57,874 bases of DNA from positions 1-57,874 of the forward strand of contig CAMJML010000021.1 in NCBI GenBank assembly GCA_946407015.1, read 5' to 3'. The position numbers and the translations under genes are program-made. The notes under the pieces are model-generated. The model was not told the DNA's origin and ran no database searches. It was given only the letters and a program-made list of their open reading frames with translations. Position 1 is the first letter of the stretch. Each line of letters begins with the position of its first letter. This DNA comes from an uncultured Selenomonadales bacterium. GTDB lineage: Bacteria > Bacillota > Negativicutes > DSM-1736 > Dendrosporobacteraceae. Shown here piece by piece: positions 46,032-54,340 of this stretch.

Positions 46032-46060
46032 GAAAGCCTGGCTTACAGCCAGGTTTTTTT
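46032..46060 (+). terminator. Intrinsic terminator of lytST
   Basis: A stem of about 12 bp (46032-46043 with 46047-46058, one G-T pair) ends in seven T residues. Confidence 0.75.
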
Positions 46061-46203
46061 ATTTCTATTCACCCCCTAAATTTTACTAATCAACCTGCAA
46101 TTTAATCTGTTCGCCTGATTTGAATTTCCCTTTTCCGCAGAAAGGATTAAGCTAAGGTTAGCAGTTTACGCTGCTGAGCAAAATATAAAGGAGGTTACAT
46201 AGA

Positions 46204-48012
46204 ATGGTAATGAATGGTATTTATCTTGTCATTATTGCGGCACTGTGGCTCACGCTGGCCTATCGCATTTATGGTGCTTTTATCGCAGCCAAAGTGCTCG
46301 CGCTGGATGAGAACAAAGTTCCGCCGGCAGTTCGTCTGGATGACGGGCGGGACTATGTGCCAACCAACAAGTGGGTTACATTTGGCCATCATTTTGCCGC
46401 TATTGCGGGTGCAGGACCTTTGGTAGGGCCGGTAATTGCCGCACAGTTCGGTTACTTGCCGGGCACACTGTGGCTATTGATTGGTGCCGTGTTTGCCGGA
46501 GCTGTCCATGATATGGTCATCATGTTTGCTTCCGTCCGCCATGACGGGTTATCGGTGGCGCAAATTGCCAAGAAAGAAGTTAGTACAGTATCCGGTTTTT
46601 GTGCTTCCATTGCCGTGCTGTTCTTGCTGGTCATTACGCTGGCCGGTATGGCTGTTGTTGTGGCCAATGCTTTGTACAACAGTCCTTGGGGGACCTTTAC
46701 GGTAGCCGCTACCATTCCGATTGCAATTTTTATCGGGGTATACTTGCGCTGGCTGCGCCCTGGCCAAATCCGTGAAGCTTCCATTATCGGGGTAATCCTG
46801 GTGTTGGCCGCCGTTTTCGTCGGACCTTGGGTTCAAAATTCTCCACTGGCTCCATATTTTACTTTCAATATTAAGCAATTATCTATTATGTTAGCTGTCT
46901 ATGGCTTCTGTGCCGCTGCTTTGCCGGTATGGCTGCTGTTAGCTCCTCGTGACTATCTCAGCACCTATATGAAAATTGGTACCATTGCCGCTTTAACGAT
47001 TGGGATTATCCTGGTTAGACCGGATATCCACATGCCGGCATTCAGCCAATTCATTCACGGCGGTGGTCCTGTCATTGGCGGGCCGGTTTGGCCGTTCGTA
47101 TTCATTACCATTGCCTGCGGTGCCTTGTCCGGTTTCCATTCACTCATCAGTACCGGTACAACTCCGAAAATGATTTCCAATGAAAAAGAAATTCTGCCGA
47201 TCGGCTATGGCGCGATGTTAGTGGAAAGCTTTGTGGCGCTGATGGCGTTAATTGCAGCGACCAGCTTGCAGCCAGCCGATTACTTTGCCATCAACTCGAC
47301 TCCGGCTGCTTTTGCTAAACTGGGAATGGTCGTGGATGAGCTGCCGCATCTTTCCCAAATGGTGGGTGAGAATATTGCCGGCCGTCCTGGCGGAGCGGTT
47401 TCGCTGGCTGTCGGTATGGCTCACATCTTCTCCAAAATTCCAGGTATGGAAGCACTCATGTCCTTCTGGTACCACTTCTGCATTATGTTTGAAGCCCTGT
47501 TTATTTTGACGCTGATTGATGCTGGTACTCGCGTAGGCCGTTATCTGCTCCAGGAAATGGGCGGCGTCATCTACAAACCACTGAAAAATACTCACTGGTG
47601 GCCTGGCATTATCTTCACCAGCGCATTGATTTGTTTTGCCTGGGGTTACTTAGTCCTGCAAGGCAATATCTCCACCATCTGGCCGTTGTTTGGTGTATCC
47701 AACCAGCTCCTGGGAACCATGACGCTGGCGATTGGTACTACCATGCTGTTTAGAATGGGCAAAGGCCGTTATGCCTGGGTCACCATTCTGCCGATGACCT
47801 TCCTGGCAACCGTAACCTTTACCGCCGATTACATGAATATCTTCAACGCCTATCTGCCGACCAAGAACTATCTGCTGGCCGGAGTGAGCGGGATTATGTT
47901 CATCCTGGTTACGGTGGTACTGATAGATTCCATCCGTCGCTGGATTCACTTGTCCAAGACCGTTCCACCCGATTATAGCCAAACTCCGAAAAGCGAAACC
48001 ATTGCCAATTAG
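46204..48012 (+). CDS. cstA: Carbon starvation protein A, pyruvate/peptide transporter type
   Basis: A 602-residue membrane protein of the CstA family with about 16 predicted helices. The family includes E. coli BtsT, a pyruvate:proton symporter under BtsSR control, and CstA, which takes up pyruvate and peptides. Typical patterns are KWVTFGHHFAAIAGAGPLVG near residue 57 and FHSLISTGTTPKM near 305. It follows lytST in the same direction with its own AAAGGAGG site, and the terminator between them suggests separate induction. Confidence 0.93.
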   Translation: MVMNGIYLVIIAALWLTLAYRIYGAFIAAKVLALDENKVPPAVRLDDGRDYVPTNKWVTFGHHFAAIAGAGPLVGPVIAAQFGYLPGTLWLLIGAVFAGAVHDMVIMFASVRHDGLSVAQIAKKEVSTVSGFCASIAVLFLLVITLAGMAVVVANALYNSPWGTFTVAATIPIAIFIGVYLRWLRPGQIREASIIGVILVLAAVFVGPWVQNSPLAPYFTFNIKQLSIMLAVYGFCAAALPVWLLLAPRDYLSTYMKIGTIAALTIGIILVRPDIHMPAFSQFIHGGGPVIGGPVWPFVFITIACGALSGFHSLISTGTTPKMISNEKEILPIGYGAMLVESFVALMALIAATSLQPADYFAINSTPAAFAKLGMVVDELPHLSQMVGENIAGRPGGAVSLAVGMAHIFSKIPGMEALMSFWYHFCIMFEALFILTLIDAGTRVGRYLLQEMGGVIYKPLKNTHWWPGIIFTSALICFAWGYLVLQGNISTIWPLFGVSNQLLGTMTLAIGTTMLFRMGKGRYAWVTILPMTFLATVTFTADYMNIFNAYLPTKNYLLAGVSGIMFILVTVVLIDSIRRWIHLSKTVPPDYSQTPKSETIAN

Positions 48013-48026
48013 ATAAAAAAATCACC

Positions 48027-48060
48027 AAAAACCGCCTGACAGTCTGTCAGGCGGTTTTTT
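48027..48060 (+). terminator. Intrinsic terminator of cstA
   Basis: A perfect 15-bp stem (48027-48041 with 48045-48059) ends in T residues. Confidence 0.85.
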
Positions 48061-48072
48061 AGTGCAATTTTC

Positions 48073-48101
48073 TTGACATATTAAATTTGCGGTTGCGCAA
48101 A
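48073..48101 (+). promoter_or_regulatory. TTGACA and inverted repeat before the spore coat genes
   Basis: TTGACA at 48073-48078 is followed by TTTGCG-4-CGCAAA (48086-48101). No SigA -10 sits at the normal distance, so the coat genes may use a sporulation sigma factor, and the palindrome may be an operator. Confidence 0.4.
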
Positions 48102-48134
48102 CTAAATCTGTTAAACTGAAAGGAGGGAATTTTG

Positions 48135-48332
48135 ATGCTTACACAAAAAGAATTGTTGCATTTGGAAGATTTTCTGGGTGCTGAACAAAACTGCGTAAAG
48201 ACCTTGAATTATCTTGCCAGCACCATCCAGGATAATCAGGGCAAACAATTGTTTCAGCAGTTTGCTCAAAAAAATCAACAGCATTTTCAAACGGTCAGCA
48301 AACATTTAAGCAGCGGCCAAAAACTACAATAA
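48135..48332 (+). CDS. Small CotF-like spore coat protein
   Basis: A 65-residue protein rich in glutamine, with a helical pattern (LLHLEDFLGAEQNCVKTLNYLA) that resembles the first half of CotF-type coat proteins. It starts at the ATG at 48135; the TTG before it is closer to the AGGAGGG site. A larger CotF-type gene follows 13 bases later, so the two form a coat operon. Function is inferred from the neighbour and the pattern. Confidence 0.65.
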   Translation: MLTQKELLHLEDFLGAEQNCVKTLNYLASTIQDNQGKQLFQQFAQKNQQHFQTVSKHLSSGQKLQ

Positions 48333-48345
48333 AGAGGTGAATAAG

Positions 48346-48744
48346 ATGGCACAACAACAACAAGGTCAGGGCCAACAGCAACAAGGCGGCCAGCAAAATC
48401 AACAGCAAGGCCAGATGACTGGTCAAGGTGTGCAGTTTTCTGACCAGGACGTATTGCAATTAGCTTTAAATGAAACCAAAATGATGGCTTCCTCATTGAA
48501 CACGTATATTCTTGAAGCTTCTGACGATCAATTGCGTCGTGATTATATGACCGTATTGGGCGATGTCTATAGTCAGCAAAAACAGCTTTTTGATATGATG
48601 CAGCAAAAAGGATATTATAATGTGCAAAATGCAACACCACAAGCGATCAATCAAGTAAAGAACAAATTCAGCGGTCAACAAAGCGGACAGAGCGGACAAG
48701 GCAACCAAAGCAGTCAAAGTCAAAGCAGCCAACAAATGCAATAG
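48346..48744 (+). CDS. CotF-family spore coat protein
   Basis: A 132-residue protein with glutamine- and glycine-rich tails (1-30 and about 108-132) around a helical CotF-type core (about 32-100: SDQDVLQLALNETKMMASS, then YMTVLGDVYSQQKQLFDMM). Coat proteins of this family are deposited on the developing spore. It shows that the organism forms endospores. The ATG at 48346 follows AAAGAGGTGA. A long perfect hairpin overlaps the last base of the gene. Confidence 0.82.
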   Translation: MAQQQQGQGQQQQGGQQNQQQGQMTGQGVQFSDQDVLQLALNETKMMASSLNTYILEASDDQLRRDYMTVLGDVYSQQKQLFDMMQQKGYYNVQNATPQAINQVKNKFSGQQSGQSGQGNQSSQSQSSQQMQ

Positions 48745-48788
48745 GATTAAAAACAGTGGGATACGCCGTATCCCACTGTTTTTAATCC
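48744..48788 (+). terminator. Long perfect terminator hairpin
   Basis: A perfect 21-bp stem (48744-48764 with 48768-48788) with a 3-base loop and internal T5 on the right arm ends the coat operon. Confidence 0.8.
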
Positions 48789-48960
48789 TAAGGCCAAAGT
48801 CATGCTGCCCTATTCGAATGAGGCCGCTATAAGGGCGGCTTTTAAGGGGAATTTAGCTGCGGAGGGCATGAAATAGAAATGCTCATTAAGCGAACTTAAA
48901 AGAATAGCAAACAAATGATAAAATTTCAAGTAGCCGATCGCTATTTCTCTCATTTTAATC

Positions 48961-48990
48961 TTGACATTCATTCTCATGATGGAGTAAAAT
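48961..48990 (+). promoter_or_regulatory. Promoter of the Fur/PerR gene
   Basis: TTGACA (48961-48966) and TAAAAT (48985-48990) are 18 bases apart, giving a leader of about 110 bases. Confidence 0.7.
48962..48976 (+). promoter_or_regulatory. Fur-family 7-1-7 box
   Basis: TGACATTCATTCTCA fits the pattern TGAnAAT-n-ATTnTCA with one mismatch. It overlaps the -35 and the spacer, so binding would block the promoter; self-repression is likely. Confidence 0.6.
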
Positions 48991-49108
48991 TAAAACGAAA
49001 CTATCTAGTAATAATAATTTTCCACAACTTATGTCTTGAGTTTAATCTTAAGTTTTACTTAGATTTGCAAGATCAGCTAGAAGTAATTTATGAAAGTGGG
49101 TGTTTGCC

Positions 49109-49540
49109 ATGGAAGAGCAAAATGTGACGGCGTTACTTCGGGACCGGGGGTTTAAAGTGACACCGCAGCGCTTGGCTATCTATCAGGTTCTGGCTTCGAC
49201 GAAAGCACATCCGAGCGCGGAGATGATTTTTAGCCAGCTCCAGCCACATTATCCAACCATGAGTTTGGCAACCGTGTATAAAACGATTGAGATCCTGAAA
49301 GAAATCGGGTTGGTGCAGATTCTGAATGTGGGTGAAGATAGTTTCCGTTACGATGCCATGACGCACAACCATCCACATATTCGCTGCATGAGCTGTGGCC
49401 GGGTGGATGACCTGGACGACATTGACTCCAACCATTTTATTGATGATGTATCGCATAAGACGTCTTATCGCCTCACAGGACAGCAATTCTATTTCTATGG
49501 AATTTGCCCGGCTTGTCAGGCTTCTGAAAAAAGTCATTAA
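49109..49540 (+). CDS. Fur-family regulator, probably PerR-like
   Basis: A 143-residue metal-dependent repressor. The N-terminal winged helix has RGFKVTPQRLAIYQVL and LATVYKTIEILKEIGLV. The C-terminal part has the metal-site HNHPHIRC and two CxxC pairs (CMSC and CPAC) for structural zinc. The overall pattern is closer to PerR than to Fur or Zur, which suggests peroxide sensing, but the telling residue cannot be fixed without an alignment. The ATG at 49109 is used, not the GTG at 49100. The promoter carries a Fur-type box. Confidence 0.85.
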   Translation: MEEQNVTALLRDRGFKVTPQRLAIYQVLASTKAHPSAEMIFSQLQPHYPTMSLATVYKTIEILKEIGLVQILNVGEDSFRYDAMTHNHPHIRCMSCGRVDDLDDIDSNHFIDDVSHKTSYRLTGQQFYFYGICPACQASEKSH

Positions 49541-49554
49541 GTTTATTGGATATT

Positions 49555-49584
49555 AAGCTGTGCAGTCTACTGCCCAGCTTTTTT
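49555..49584 (+). terminator. Intrinsic terminator of the Fur/PerR gene
   Basis: A stem with one mismatch (49555-49566 with 49569-49580) is followed by T residues. Confidence 0.75.
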
Positions 49585-49616
49585 CGTTTTCGTGAACAAT
49601 GTAAAAAACTTAAGCC

Positions 49617-49661
49617 GCACGGTTTGGCCGGCCTCAGCAGGCAGGGCAACCGTGCTTTTTT
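49617..49661 (+). terminator. Second terminator-like hairpin before deoC
   Basis: An 8-bp stem (49617-49624 with 49648-49655) closes a 23-base loop and is followed by six T residues. It stands alone, about 100 bases before deoC, and could belong to a short RNA or a regulated leader. Confidence 0.5.
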
Positions 49662-49765
49662 GTTGTTTTTTGACCGCCTAGGGGTAAAGCCCAGGCTGTG
49701 TTAAGAGGATTCACGCCGGCCGGCTAGAAGTAAATAGAGAAAAAACTTGCTCTAGGAGGCGCGTT

Positions 49766-50410
49766 ATGCAGCTCAATACATATATTGATCATACCCTATT
49801 GAAACCGGAAGCGACCACCGACATGATTAAAACTCTGTGTGAAGAGGCAAGGCAGCATCGTTTTGCTGCCGTTTGTGTCAATCCCTGTTATGTGGATCTG
49901 GCTGCCCACCTGCTTGCCGGCTCAGCGGTCCAGGTGGCGACGGTGATTGGGTTTCCGCTGGGAGCCACCCTTTCGGCAGTGAAAGCGTTTGAAGCCAGGG
50001 AAGCGGTATTGCGCAAGGCCGATGAACTGGATATGGTGATAAATCTTGGGGCCGCCAAGCTCGGTCTCTGGGATGCCGTGACCGATGATATCAGGCAGGT
50101 AGTGGCGGCCGCGGATACTAGTCAAGTCAAAGTCATTATCGAAACCGGCTTACTGACCGATGATGAAAAAAAGTATGCCTGCCAGGCTATTTTGAAGGCC
50201 GGTGCAGCCTATGTCAAAACCTCAACCGGGTTTGGGCCGGGAGGAGCGACTATCGCGGATATCCAGCTGTTTAAAGCGGTGGTTGGTGATCAACTTAAGA
50301 TTAAAGCTTCAGGAGGCATTCGGACCCGTGAACAGGCTGAAGCGCTGATTGCAGCCGGTGCAAACCGGTTGGGGACCAGTGCCGGAGTCAGTCTCGTTAA
50401 GGGAGTTTAG
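49766..50410 (+). CDS. deoC: Deoxyribose-phosphate aldolase
   Basis: A 214-residue aldolase that splits 2-deoxyribose-5-phosphate into acetaldehyde and glyceraldehyde-3-phosphate in deoxynucleoside breakdown. The N-terminal IDHTLLKPEATTDMI is typical. The Schiff-base lysine is Lys151 in YVKTSTGFGPGGAT. AGGAGG precedes the ATG. No other deo gene is nearby. Confidence 0.94.
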   Translation: MQLNTYIDHTLLKPEATTDMIKTLCEEARQHRFAAVCVNPCYVDLAAHLLAGSAVQVATVIGFPLGATLSAVKAFEAREAVLRKADELDMVINLGAAKLGLWDAVTDDIRQVVAAADTSQVKVIIETGLLTDDEKKYACQAILKAGAAYVKTSTGFGPGGATIADIQLFKAVVGDQLKIKASGGIRTREQAEALIAAGANRLGTSAGVSLVKGV

Positions 50411-50447
50411 TTTACATAAAATACCGGGAGACTTCCCCAGACGGGTG

Positions 50448-50456
50448 TGCTATAAT
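50448..50456 (+). promoter_or_regulatory. Extended -10 promoter of the peptidase gene
   Basis: TGCTATAAT, an extended -10 with a perfect TATAAT (50451-50456), about 90 bases before the start. The -35 is poor, as is common for this type. Confidence 0.6.
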
Positions 50457-50543
50457 AGGAATCCATTGATATAAACCTACAAAAAAGGTTCAGATGCTGC
50501 GCGCATATGGGCCTTTTACTATCTTAGAGAGGAGTTGTGCCGT

Positions 50544-51419
50544 ATGAAGCTTTTGAATCAGCAAGAATTTAATCTGGTTACCGGTATGCTGCTGTTGGCT
50601 GCTGTCGTTCTGGTTTTTGTGCTTGTACCGGCACGGCCTCAAATGTGGCTGTATCCGCTTGTGCGTGAGGGAGCCCAAGCCAAATTGAATTATGAGACCC
50701 GCTACATGAGTGAAACTGCTACCGAGCATTTTATTATTAAATATACACCGGCTGATGCCGGGACGGTAGCCATGGTGGCTCAGGCAGCCGAACAGGCTTA
50801 TGCGCCGGTTACTCATGAACTGGGCTTTGAGCCTAAGGGGAAAACCGTTATTTTGGTTTACCCGGATAAAAATGAACTGCGTAAAGCCTTTGGCTGGTCG
50901 AATAATGAAAGTGCTATGGGTGTATACTGGGGCGGTGTAATTCAGCTGCTTTCACCACAAGCCTGGATGAAGGACGGCTATACGGTCAGCGAGTTTATCC
51001 AAACAGGTCCGATGGTCCATGAGTTTACGCATTTGGTCTTTGACCATGTGACCAATGGCAATTATCCGCGTTGGTTTACCGAGGGCTTGGCTCAATATGT
51101 GGAGTATAAGGTCAATGGGTATGAATGGATCGTACCAACCAATACCCTGCATCAGACTCTTTATACCACAGCCCAATTGGGCGGCGACTTTGACCAGCTT
51201 GATAATCAAGCCTTGGCGTATCGTGAATCACTGGCCGCTATTCGCTACATTACCGAAGTGCATGGTGAAGACAAGCTTAAGCAAGTGATTGCCGAACTAA
51301 AAACAGGCAGAAGCCTGGAGACAGCGATCAACAAGTCTATCGGCATGGATGAGGCTGCCTTTGATTCGGCTTGGCGCGCATGGGCGGTCGAGCATATGAA
51401 AAATTATCCTGAGCATTAA
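50544..51419 (+). CDS. Peptidase MA-like membrane metalloprotease
   Basis: A 291-residue protein with one N-terminal membrane helix (about 11-28) and an extracellular gluzincin domain. The zinc motif HEFTH (about residue 160) is followed by the third ligand region WFTEGLAQYVE, where the glutamate of TEGLA binds zinc. This fits the peptidase MA-like family. Substrate unknown; a wall or surface protein is plausible. The ATG at 50544 follows GAGAGGAG. A bidirectional terminator follows. Confidence 0.85.
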   Translation: MKLLNQQEFNLVTGMLLLAAVVLVFVLVPARPQMWLYPLVREGAQAKLNYETRYMSETATEHFIIKYTPADAGTVAMVAQAAEQAYAPVTHELGFEPKGKTVILVYPDKNELRKAFGWSNNESAMGVYWGGVIQLLSPQAWMKDGYTVSEFIQTGPMVHEFTHLVFDHVTNGNYPRWFTEGLAQYVEYKVNGYEWIVPTNTLHQTLYTTAQLGGDFDQLDNQALAYRESLAAIRYITEVHGEDKLKQVIAELKTGRSLETAINKSIGMDEAAFDSAWRAWAVEHMKNYPEH

Positions 51420-51456
51420 AAGAGATATCTGGTTATGTACCGAGATATCTCTTTTT
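51418..51456. terminator. Bidirectional terminator
   Basis: A perfect 13-bp stem (51418-51430 with 51443-51455) lies between the peptidase gene and the small minus-strand gene. Confidence 0.85.
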
Positions 51457-51482
51457 GCTTTACCCCTATTTTCTTGGACACC

Positions 51483-51644
51483 TTACTTCTTTGCGATGGA
51501 TGAGTAAATCTTTTCCAAGGAATCAACGATTTGCTGGTTTTGCTGAATTAAGCGCTCCTGATTGCGAATACCGGTTTTCATTACTTCTTTGCTTTCCTCT
51601 AATTCAGACAGCAAAGCTTTAACGATTTTATCAATATTCGGCAT
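51483..51644 (-). CDS. Small coiled-coil protein, 53 residues
   Basis: The ATG at 51644 has a perfect TAAGGAGG site and encodes a 53-residue, highly charged helical protein (MPNIDKIVKALLSELEESK, then a glutamine-rich coil and a lysine end). I do not recognise it. The reading frame stays open upstream to a second good start at 51764, so a longer 94-residue form is possible. It is convergent with the peptidase gene. Confidence 0.65.
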   Translation of the reverse strand: MPNIDKIVKALLSELEESKEVMKTGIRNQERLIQQNQQIVDSLEKIYSSIAKK

Positions 51645-51764
51645 GAAGAACCTCCTTAAACTAAAACTGTTGGCTTTGCGGCTGCGGTGTTTTTTCTGGT
51701 GCTGGATAGAAGCAGTGACGACAGACTTGTTCGATTTTTTAGGCGCTTTGTGACGGTTAGACAC
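51645..51764 (-). CDS. In-frame N-terminal extension, basic peptide
   Basis: The GTG at 51764 has its own ribosome binding site (GGGAGGG, seven bases away). It would encode 40 residues rich in lysine, arginine, serine and histidine (MSNRHKAPKKSNKS at the start), and then continue in frame into the 53-residue protein. It could be translated as one 94-residue protein. The basic part looks disordered and could bind nucleic acid; that is a guess. Confidence 0.5.
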
Positions 51765-51916
51765 AATGACACCCTCCCTTAAAACTATGGTTTTGATATA
51801 TCTTATGACAGAAGCCAAGCGGTGGTTACCATAAGTTAGTGCTTGGCAACTTGTATTATTTTGACGTGGCATGCTAAAATTAAGGATAATTGTGATCGAA
51901 TCGAAGGGAGAATCTC

Positions 51917-53260
51917 ATGAGTATTTTTCATGCCTGTGATATTCGCGGAATTGCCGGAACTGATCTGAGCGATCAAATGGCCGAAAAAATTGCTTTGGCA
52001 GTCGGGACGAAGCTGACCGGCAAGAAAGTTGTCGTTGGCGGGGATATCCGCTTATCAACGCCGCGGCTGCAGCGTATTATGATGGACGGCTTGGCGCGGT
52101 CGGGGTGCGAAGTCCTTAATATCGGAACAGTAGCTACTCCGGTTTTCTATTATGCGCAAAAAGTAACCGGCGCGGAAGGCGGCGTTATGGTGACCGCCTC
52201 ACATAATCCGGCAGCTTATAATGGCTTTAAGCTGGTTTTAGGCCCCAATCCGGTCACAGAAGAAGACATTGCGGAAATTGCATGCCTGACTGAAGAAGGT
52301 GCCAGCATAGCAGCCGACGGCCGGGTGGTCGATTGGCCGATCATCGCGGATTATCTCACTGATACGGCTGAAAAAGCGCAGTCCGGCCCTTTGAAGCTGG
52401 TCCTCGATGCCGGGAATGGAGCGACCTCTCATATTGCTCCGGCTCTTTATCGCCGGCTGGGCTTTGAAGTCATCGAACTCTTTTGCCAGGCTGACGGAAA
52501 TTTCCCCAACCGGCCGCCTAATCCGGCTTTGCCCGAAAACTTGACCGCGTTGAGTCAAAAGGTTCGCGAAACCGGTGCGGTGCTGGGAATTGCCTTTGAT
52601 GGCGACGGGGACCGGGTCGGCTTTGTGGATGAGACCGGACGGGCTGTGGATAATGATGATATCCTGGTATTGCTGGCCCAAAATTATCTGGAAAAGCAGC
52701 CTGGGCCGATTATCTATGATGCCAAATGCTCGATGGTGGTACCGGAGCAAATTGCCGCTGCCGGTGGCCGTCCGGTTATGGCCCGGGCCGGTCATACCTT
52801 CAGTAAGGCAGCGTTTATCCGGGAGAAGGCGCTGTTCGCCGGCGAAATCAGCGGCCATTTCTTTTTCTCGGAACTGGGTTATGACGACGGCATGTTCGCA
52901 GGCTTAAAAATGTGTGAATATGTCGCGGCTCACGGACCGCTGTCCAAGCTGATTGATGCCATCCCGAACTATATCCTGACTCCTGAAGTGCGGGTCAAGT
53001 ATACCGGCTCGGATAAAGCCGCCATTTTAGCCGAAGTGGCTGAAAAGCTGGACAAGTGGCAGCCGAATCTGATTGATGGTGTGCGGATTGAATTTCCCGA
53101 TGGCTGGGCCATGATTCGGGCGTCGGTAACCGAGCCGCTGTTTACGTTGCGCTTTGAAGCCAAGACCCGCGAGCGCTTGCGGGAAATTGCCGATATCCTG
53201 CTGGCCGCTTTGCCGGATCACGTAAAAACCAGCGTACTGGCAGCCATGCCGAACTTATAA
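51917..53260 (+). CDS. Phosphomannomutase/phosphoglucomutase
   Basis: A 447-residue alpha-D-phosphohexomutase. The phosphoserine is Ser95 in TASHNP, the magnesium loop is DGDGDRVG, the sugar-recognition motif is GEISGHFFF and the phosphate-binding site lies near the C-terminus. It interconverts mannose or glucose 1- and 6-phosphates for wall and capsule sugars. The sugar preference cannot be fixed from sequence; it resembles AlgC-type bifunctional enzymes. A strong terminator follows. Confidence 0.9.
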   Translation: MSIFHACDIRGIAGTDLSDQMAEKIALAVGTKLTGKKVVVGGDIRLSTPRLQRIMMDGLARSGCEVLNIGTVATPVFYYAQKVTGAEGGVMVTASHNPAAYNGFKLVLGPNPVTEEDIAEIACLTEEGASIAADGRVVDWPIIADYLTDTAEKAQSGPLKLVLDAGNGATSHIAPALYRRLGFEVIELFCQADGNFPNRPPNPALPENLTALSQKVRETGAVLGIAFDGDGDRVGFVDETGRAVDNDDILVLLAQNYLEKQPGPIIYDAKCSMVVPEQIAAAGGRPVMARAGHTFSKAAFIREKALFAGEISGHFFFSELGYDDGMFAGLKMCEYVAAHGPLSKLIDAIPNYILTPEVRVKYTGSDKAAILAEVAEKLDKWQPNLIDGVRIEFPDGWAMIRASVTEPLFTLRFEAKTRERLREIADILLAALPDHVKTSVLAAMPNL

Positions 53261-53302
53261 AAAAAGCCTTGATTGGGTAGTCGACCAATCAAGGCTTTTT
53301 TG
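53261..53302 (+). terminator. Intrinsic terminator of the phosphohexomutase gene
   Basis: A perfect 16-bp stem (53261-53276 with 53285-53300) ends in T residues directly after the stop codon. Confidence 0.88.
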
Positions 53303-53423
53303 CTATATTTAGGATATGTAAAGAAATGCTGGCAATGGTTTAACAAGACTTACAAAGAGGAATTAACGGCTTAAAGGTCGAAATAAGCTAAGTCATTTGT
53401 CAACAAAAAGGAGTACGTTTCTG

Positions 53424-54221
53424 ATGCAAGTTCACGTTCTGGCAAGCGGTAGTACCGGCAATGCCACTTATATTGAAATGGGAGAGACCAAGCTGCTTGT
53501 CGATGCCGGCATCAGTGCCAGGCGGATTAAGAACAGCCTGGCTGCATTAGGTACAGCCATAGAAGATCTGGATGGCATTCTGATTACTCACGAGCATCGT
53601 GATCATATCAATGGATTGCCCACCCTGACAAAAAAATATAAAACCCCGGTGTATGCCAATGCAGATACCTTTGCTGCGATGTATTGCCGGGAAATAATTC
53701 CGGACGAGTGCTGCAAGGTCTTTGGCCGCAGCCTGGATATCGGTACTGTTAAGGTCGAACCTTTCAGTATCTCCCATGATGCCGCCGATCCGGTTGGGTA
53801 TAGTTTGTACTCGCCAAAGCATAAGTGCAGTGTGGCCACTGATTTGGGCTTTGTTACCGATAGTGTCAAAAAGGCCATCGCTTATTCGGATGTGCTGGTA
53901 TTCGAGTCTAATCATGATGTTGACTTATTAAAAAATGGCTCCTATCCCTGGCACTTGAAACGGCGCATTATGAGCAACCGAGGCCATTTGTCCAATACTG
54001 ATGCCGCCTGGACCATCGCCCGGATGCCTCGGCAGCAGCATACGCAGGTTTTTCTGGCCCACTTGAGCCAGGAGAATAATCGACCGGAAATTGCCGAAAC
54101 TACAGTACGTACTATTCTTGCCGAACAGGGCTGTGAACTGGAAGTCGATATTGATGTTAGGCTGACCTTTCCTGATCGTACAGCAAGCTTTCACGACCGT
54201 GCGCTAGGGAATCATAAATGA
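53424..54221 (+). CDS. walJ: WalJ/YycJ metallo-beta-lactamase fold hydrolase
   Basis: A 265-residue MBL-fold protein, probably a DNA exonuclease type. The metal motif HEHRDH begins at His56, and the N-terminal VLASGSTGNATYIE is typical. In Bacillus walJ is the last gene of the wal operon and is followed by htrC and rlmH; the same order is seen here, but no walR or walK gene precedes it. The ATG at 53424 has AAAGGAG; the TTG codon at 53397 is not needed. WalJ helps coordinate cell division with replication in some Firmicutes. Confidence 0.9.
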   Translation: MQVHVLASGSTGNATYIEMGETKLLVDAGISARRIKNSLAALGTAIEDLDGILITHEHRDHINGLPTLTKKYKTPVYANADTFAAMYCREIIPDECCKVFGRSLDIGTVKVEPFSISHDAADPVGYSLYSPKHKCSVATDLGFVTDSVKKAIAYSDVLVFESNHDVDLLKNGSYPWHLKRRIMSNRGHLSNTDAAWTIARMPRQQHTQVFLAHLSQENNRPEIAETTVRTILAEQGCELEVDIDVRLTFPDRTASFHDRALGNHK

Positions 54222-54340
54222 AGCCAAGCTTTCTTTGGATTCATTCGCTAATCATCAATTCATCCATGCTGGCATGAGAAACCATTCTTAGACAGCTCGA
54301 AAGAGTTGCCATAGTCATTTTCTAAGGAGGAAGATAAACG

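Larger units (their letters stand above)
48789..49108 (+). other. Intergenic region upstream of the Fur/PerR gene
   Basis: About 320 bases. It holds a weak hairpin (48823-48827 with 48835-48839, T-run after) and the regulator promoter with its Fur-type box. An open frame from 48915 has no ribosome binding site and overlaps the regulator, so I do not call it. Confidence 0.5.

Noticed and set aside
48344-48744. Glutamine-rich repeats as a tandem DNA repeat or CRISPR-like array
   Set aside because: They are codon-level repeats in the low-complexity tails of a coat protein; no spaced identical units exist. No CRISPR array is seen anywhere in the window.
48915-49127. 70-residue open frame before the Fur/PerR gene
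   Set aside because: It lacks a ribosome binding site, covers the regulator promoter and overlaps the regulator start.
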